In this document: positions 5,758 to 8,567 of the stretch, in pieces
Layout of the letters: every line of letters starts with the position of its first letter
Position numbering within the stretch: the first letter of the stretch is position 1
Source of the DNA: Candidatus Proteinoplasmatales archaeon SG8-5
GTDB taxonomy: Archaea; Thermoplasmatota; Thermoplasmata; SG8-5
Assembly: GCA_001595885.1 (NCBI GenBank)
Contig: LSSH01000005.1
Coordinates: forward strand, 1-8,567
Direction: 5' to 3'
Length of the DNA stretch: 8,567 nt
Translations under genes and position numbers: made by a program
The notes under the pieces: generated by a model
Told to the model about the DNA's origin: nothing
The model's input: the letters and a program-made list of their open reading frames with translations, nothing else
Databases searched by the model: none

Positions 5758-8562
5758 ATGGATGACGGAGGCATAGGGCTTTCAAGGATGGTTGGCCGCT
5801 CCTCGGAGTTCGATGTCCTGAGGAATGCCCTGGAAAGGGCCAAGCAGGGCAAGGGCTCCACCCTGCTGGTGGCTGGCGAGGCGGGGATCGGGAAGACGAG
5901 GCTCGTCACCGAGCTCATCGAGGGGGCCGAGGCAACCGGTGTACGCGTTCTCAAGGGCTGGTGCCTGGCAGAGAGCATGGAGCCGCTGATGCCGGTGAAG
6001 ACGGGCCTGAGAGAGGCGGGCCTTTTCCACCTGATATCCGGGGAACCCCCGCCGCTCGTTGTCTCCTCCTATCTCGTTAACGACGCCGGGATGCTTATCC
6101 TGAAGGCCGAGAGGGAGGAGTCCAGCCTGGACCCGGACATATTCACGTCCATGCTGAAGGCTGTCGGCGATTTCGTCAAGGACTCCCTTTCAATGATGGG
6201 CAAGGGGGAGGAGGGCAGGCTCAACTCGCTCGGTTATGAGAAGTATCGCATACTCCTGCAGGCCCGCGGCACCCTGATGCTGGCCGTCGTCATTGAGGGC
6301 AGCGAGAGCGAGTTCCTCATCCAGGACATGCAGAACACCCTCGCGGGGATAGGCGGCGCCCTTGACGACTGGGACGGCGACCCGGCCGAGGCGGTCGATT
6401 ATACGGGCAAGGTCTCATGGTTCATCGACTCGGGAAAGTACGACGGCAAGTTCCTCGTGGACAACCCGGCCATCATCCAGGAGAACCTATTCGACAACGT
6501 GCTCCTGGGCCTCCAACGGGTCTCTGCCGAGCATCCCCTCATCATATTCCTGGACGACCTGCAGTGGGCAGACCCGAGCACGCTCAATCTCCTGCACTAT
6601 CTGGCCAGGAACACGCGCGGGAATCGCATCCTAATACTGTGCACGTACAGGCCTGAGGATATCCTGGGAAGGGACGGCACCCACCCGCTCGAGACGGCCA
6701 TGCAGAACATGAGCCGCGAGGACCTGTTCGAGCGCCTGGAGCTGCGCAGGCTGGACCCGGAGGCTACCGGCGAGGTGGTCTCATCCGTGCTGGGCCGTAC
6801 CGACCTGGACGATGAGTTCCACAGGCGTATCTACCGGGATACCGGCGGAACCCCCCTGTTCATCCTCGAGGTGGTCAAGCTCCTGGTCGAGGACGGCACC
6901 TTGAAGAGGGATGACGCGGGTGCCTGGACCCTGACGATGGACCCCGGGGGGCTGGACATCCCATCCAAGGTCTACGACGTTGTCAAGAGGCGGCTGGACC
7001 GGCTGATGAGGGAGCAGAAGGACATCCTCGAATGCGCCAGCGTGGTGGGAGAGGAGTTCGGCTCGGAAGTGGTCGGGAAGACCACCGGCATCAACAAAAT
7101 GGAGCTGCTCAAGAACCTGAGCGAGATCGAGAGGATCCACAGGCTCATCCGCTCCTCGCAGCAGAAGTACGTGTTCGACCACGCCAAGGTCCGCGAGGTG
7201 CTGTACAACGGCATAATCGAGGAACTCCGGAGGGAGTATCACAGGCTCATCGCGGAGACGCTGGCCGATATCCACGCCGAGGACGAGGACAAGGTGCTGA
7301 GTGAGCTCGCCTATCACTATTACGAGGCAAGGGACCCCAAGGCCGGTGGCTATCTGGTCATGGCCGGCGACAGGGCGCGTGAGAGATATGCCAACGAGGA
7401 GGCCATCCGCCTATACACGTGGGCGCTGGATTTCGCGGACGAAGACGTGAAGGTCCGGACCTGGGAGAAGCTGGGCGACATCGAGTTCATGCTGAGCGAG
7501 TACGAGAGGGCCAGGGAGAACTTCGAGAAGGCCAGGGAAGCGGCCGCGGATAACGAGACCGTCGCCAGGATGATGAGGAAACTGGGCGACTATCTGACTA
7601 GGCGCGGTAAGTATGACGAGGCCGTGGAGACCTACAACGCTGCCATTCTCTTGATTGATGAAAAATCAGTTGAGGCCGCTAGGCTCCTGATCGGCGAGGG
7701 CTACACTTACTATTACACAGGCAAGTACGACAAGGCCATGTCACTCTTCCTCAAGGCGCTTGTGGTGTTCAAGGCCGCGGGTGCCGGAGAGACCGATGAA
7801 GGCAAGGTCCTGCGGGCCATCGGCAACATCCACTATCTCAAGAACGAGCTGGAGAAGGCGCTGGACCACTTCGAGAAGAGCCTGGAGGTGATGCGGGGAA
7901 TCGACGACGTCCAGGGAATCGCCGCGGCGTACAACAACATCGGCGTGCTGCACAACGACTGGGGGAACACCGACAAGGCACTCGAGTTCTATCAGAAGAG
8001 CCTCGACACGGTCTACCCGACCGGGGCCAAGACCTTCATTGCCCAGGCCTACAACAACATGGGCATCGTCTACAATACGACGGGGGAGCTGGACAAGGCC
8101 CTCGAGTTCATGGAGAAGGGGCTGGAGATGGAGCAGAAGGCCGGGGATGCGCGCGGCATCGCCGAGTCCCTGAACAACATGGGCGTGGTGTACGTGGACC
8201 TGGGCGACCGCGACAGGGCCTTTGAATATTATCAGAAGAGCATGGAGATAAGGGAGAGCCTCGGAGACCGGCGCGGTACCGGGTTCTCGTATTACAACAT
8301 GGGGAACATGTATGCGTCCCGGGAGGACCACGAAAGGTCGGAGGAGTTCTACCTGAAGAGCCTGGACATATGCAGTGAACTCGGAGATGGCTCCATGGCA
8401 GTGTATAACCTTAGCGCCCTGGCGTCGCTATCCATCGACAGGGGGGACCTTCCGGCTGCCCTCGATCACGCCCGGAAGGCCGTGGAGACGGCGACCGGGA
8501 TGGACCGCAACTTCGAGACAGGCATGGCCCGGCGCGCCTGGGCATGGTCCTCAGGGAGATGA
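5758..8562 (+). CDS. STAND/AAA_16-type NTPase with longin-like insert, winged helix and TPR array (3' end apparently frameshifted)
   Basis: Numbered from the ATG at 5758. MVGR (11-14) opens a typical AAA_16/STAND core, followed by Walker A GEAGIGKT (40-47), Walker B IIFLDDLQWAD with Asp266/Asp267, a CTYRPE arginine segment near 298, and the GGTPLF motif (363-368). A winged-helix region with RRLDRLMREQKDIL and FDHAKVREVLYNG follows (about 400-495). TPRs run from about 507 to 919. Between Walker A and Walker B an insert of about 130 residues (98-229) resembles the longin-like domains of the divergent giant gene. STAND proteins are usually signal-responsive switches in which the TPRs sense a ligand or partner; the signal here is unknown. 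A TTG at 5740 could add six residues, but the ATG at 5758 fits a leaderless promoter. The in-frame stop at 8562 follows a probable one-base deletion near 8536, after which the neighbouring frame continues TPR-like sequence off the edge. The true protein is probably longer. Confidence 0.9.
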   Translation: MDDGGIGLSRMVGRSSEFDVLRNALERAKQGKGSTLLVAGEAGIGKTRLVTELIEGAEATGVRVLKGWCLAESMEPLMPVKTGLREAGLFHLISGEPPPLVVSSYLVNDAGMLILKAEREESSLDPDIFTSMLKAVGDFVKDSLSMMGKGEEGRLNSLGYEKYRILLQARGTLMLAVVIEGSESEFLIQDMQNTLAGIGGALDDWDGDPAEAVDYTGKVSWFIDSGKYDGKFLVDNPAIIQENLFDNVLLGLQRVSAEHPLIIFLDDLQWADPSTLNLLHYLARNTRGNRILILCTYRPEDILGRDGTHPLETAMQNMSREDLFERLELRRLDPEATGEVVSSVLGRTDLDDEFHRRIYRDTGGTPLFILEVVKLLVEDGTLKRDDAGAWTLTMDPGGLDIPSKVYDVVKRRLDRLMREQKDILECASVVGEEFGSEVVGKTTGINKMELLKNLSEIERIHRLIRSSQQKYVFDHAKVREVLYNGIIEELRREYHRLIAETLADIHAEDEDKVLSELAYHYYEARDPKAGGYLVMAGDRARERYANEEAIRLYTWALDFADEDVKVRTWEKLGDIEFMLSEYERARENFEKAREAAADNETVARMMRKLGDYLTRRGKYDEAVETYNAAILLIDEKSVEAARLLIGEGYTYYYTGKYDKAMSLFLKALVVFKAAGAGETDEGKVLRAIGNIHYLKNELEKALDHFEKSLEVMRGIDDVQGIAAAYNNIGVLHNDWGNTDKALEFYQKSLDTVYPTGAKTFIAQAYNNMGIVYNTTGELDKALEFMEKGLEMEQKAGDARGIAESLNNMGVVYVDLGDRDRAFEYYQKSMEIRESLGDRRGTGFSYYNMGNMYASREDHERSEEFYLKSLDICSELGDGSMAVYNLSALASLSIDRGDLPAALDHARKAVETATGMDRNFETGMARRAWAWSSGR
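6049..6444 (+). other. Longin-like insert between Walker A and Walker B
   Basis: This encodes residues about 98-229 of the NTPase. Landmarks match the two giant-protein modules in order: SSYLVNDAGMLILKAER (against DVFLIH-x-x-GILVARETR), DPDIFTSMLKAVGDFVKDSL (against DSDVFSGML then QFVKDSF), LGYEKYRILLQARG (against MEFGDNKLLIERG), LAVVIEGSESEFL (against LAITVLGEESEFL), and a helix ending DDWDGD (against RDWTGD). Homology of the three copies is well supported; the longin name is inferred. Confidence 0.75.
7795..8514 (+). repeat. Six TPR units with exact 40-residue (120-base) period
   Basis: Residues 680-919 (from the ATG at 5758) form six units with starts exactly 40 residues apart. Four of them share an [Y/L]-[N/Y]-N-[M/I]-G signature (725, 765, 805, 845), and units carry K-A-L-E/D-x-[F/Y] and K-S/G-L-E/D endings. 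The 40-residue unit with an Asn ladder resembles kinesin-light-chain or LGN-type TPRs used for peptide binding. Earlier TPRs (about 507-672) have a less regular period. Confidence 0.85.
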
Positions 8563-8567
8563 ATGAA
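8530..8567 (+). pseudogene. Apparent single-base deletion near the 3' edge of the NTPase-TPR gene
   Basis: The in-frame reading ends MARRAWAWSSGR then TGA. Switching to the frame that starts CTG at 8538 gives LGMVLREMNE, which joins smoothly as MARRA-LGMVLREMNE, a natural next TPR helix. The observed bases fit ATG GCC CGG CGC GC- CTG GGC with one base missing in a GC-rich run. It could be a sequencing or assembly error or a true mutation. Confidence 0.65.

Noticed and set aside
7741..8331. 196-residue minus-strand frame
   Set aside because: It is the antisense shadow of the regular TPR units; its V-H-V-x-H-A-H-V-V repeats arise from the complement of the repeated coding sequence.

Overview
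The window reads as archaeal chromosome, most plausibly a GC-rich member of the Thermoplasmatota (Methanomassiliicoccales-like). That placement is an inference. It rests on GC-rich genes separated by short AT-rich gaps holding TATA-like elements, weak or absent Shine-Dalgarno sequences (at least one gene looks leaderless), heavy use of AGG/AAG codons, and protein families I associate with that class. No rRNA, tRNA, CRISPR array, insertion sequence or phage gene is visible.

Three protein genes fill the window. (1) Positions 1-824, minus strand: a Ras/Rab-type small GTPase with all five G motifs and a long C-terminal extension, cut by the window edge. (2) Positions 926-5602, minus strand: a giant cytosolic protein of about 1558 residues with no signal peptide or membrane segment. 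It has a lysine-rich N-terminal tail, about seven degenerate helical repeats of 55-65 residues, an Ig-like plus longin-like module, two more helical repeats, a second copy of the Ig-like plus longin-like module, and a C-terminal region that matches the distal C-terminus of isoleucyl-tRNA synthetase without the catalytic part. (3) From 5758, plus strand, divergent: a STAND/AAA_16-type NTPase with a winged helix and a long TPR array. Its NTPase core is split between Walker A and Walker B by an insert that resembles the longin-like domains of the giant protein. Near the right edge the gene carries an apparent single-base deletion, so its stop at 8562 is probably an artefact and the true gene probably runs beyond the window.

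The notable signal is the shared longin-like domain (two copies in the giant protein, one in the NTPase) next to a Ras-like GTPase. Longin and roadblock domains are established docking or regulatory platforms for small GTPases in eukaryotes, and the roadblock protein MglB does this for MglA in bacteria. I infer that the locus may encode a GTPase module with a multi-domain scaffold and a divergently transcribed sensor NTPase. The longin assignment comes from pattern recognition (order of predicted strands and helices, and resemblance to adaptor sigma subunits) and needs a profile or structure search.

The giant gene and the GTPase gene lie on the same strand with a 101-base gap that holds a TATA-like element, so they may be an operon or the GTPase may have its own promoter. 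The gap of about 155 bases between the two divergent genes holds facing TATA-like elements and the leader of the giant gene.
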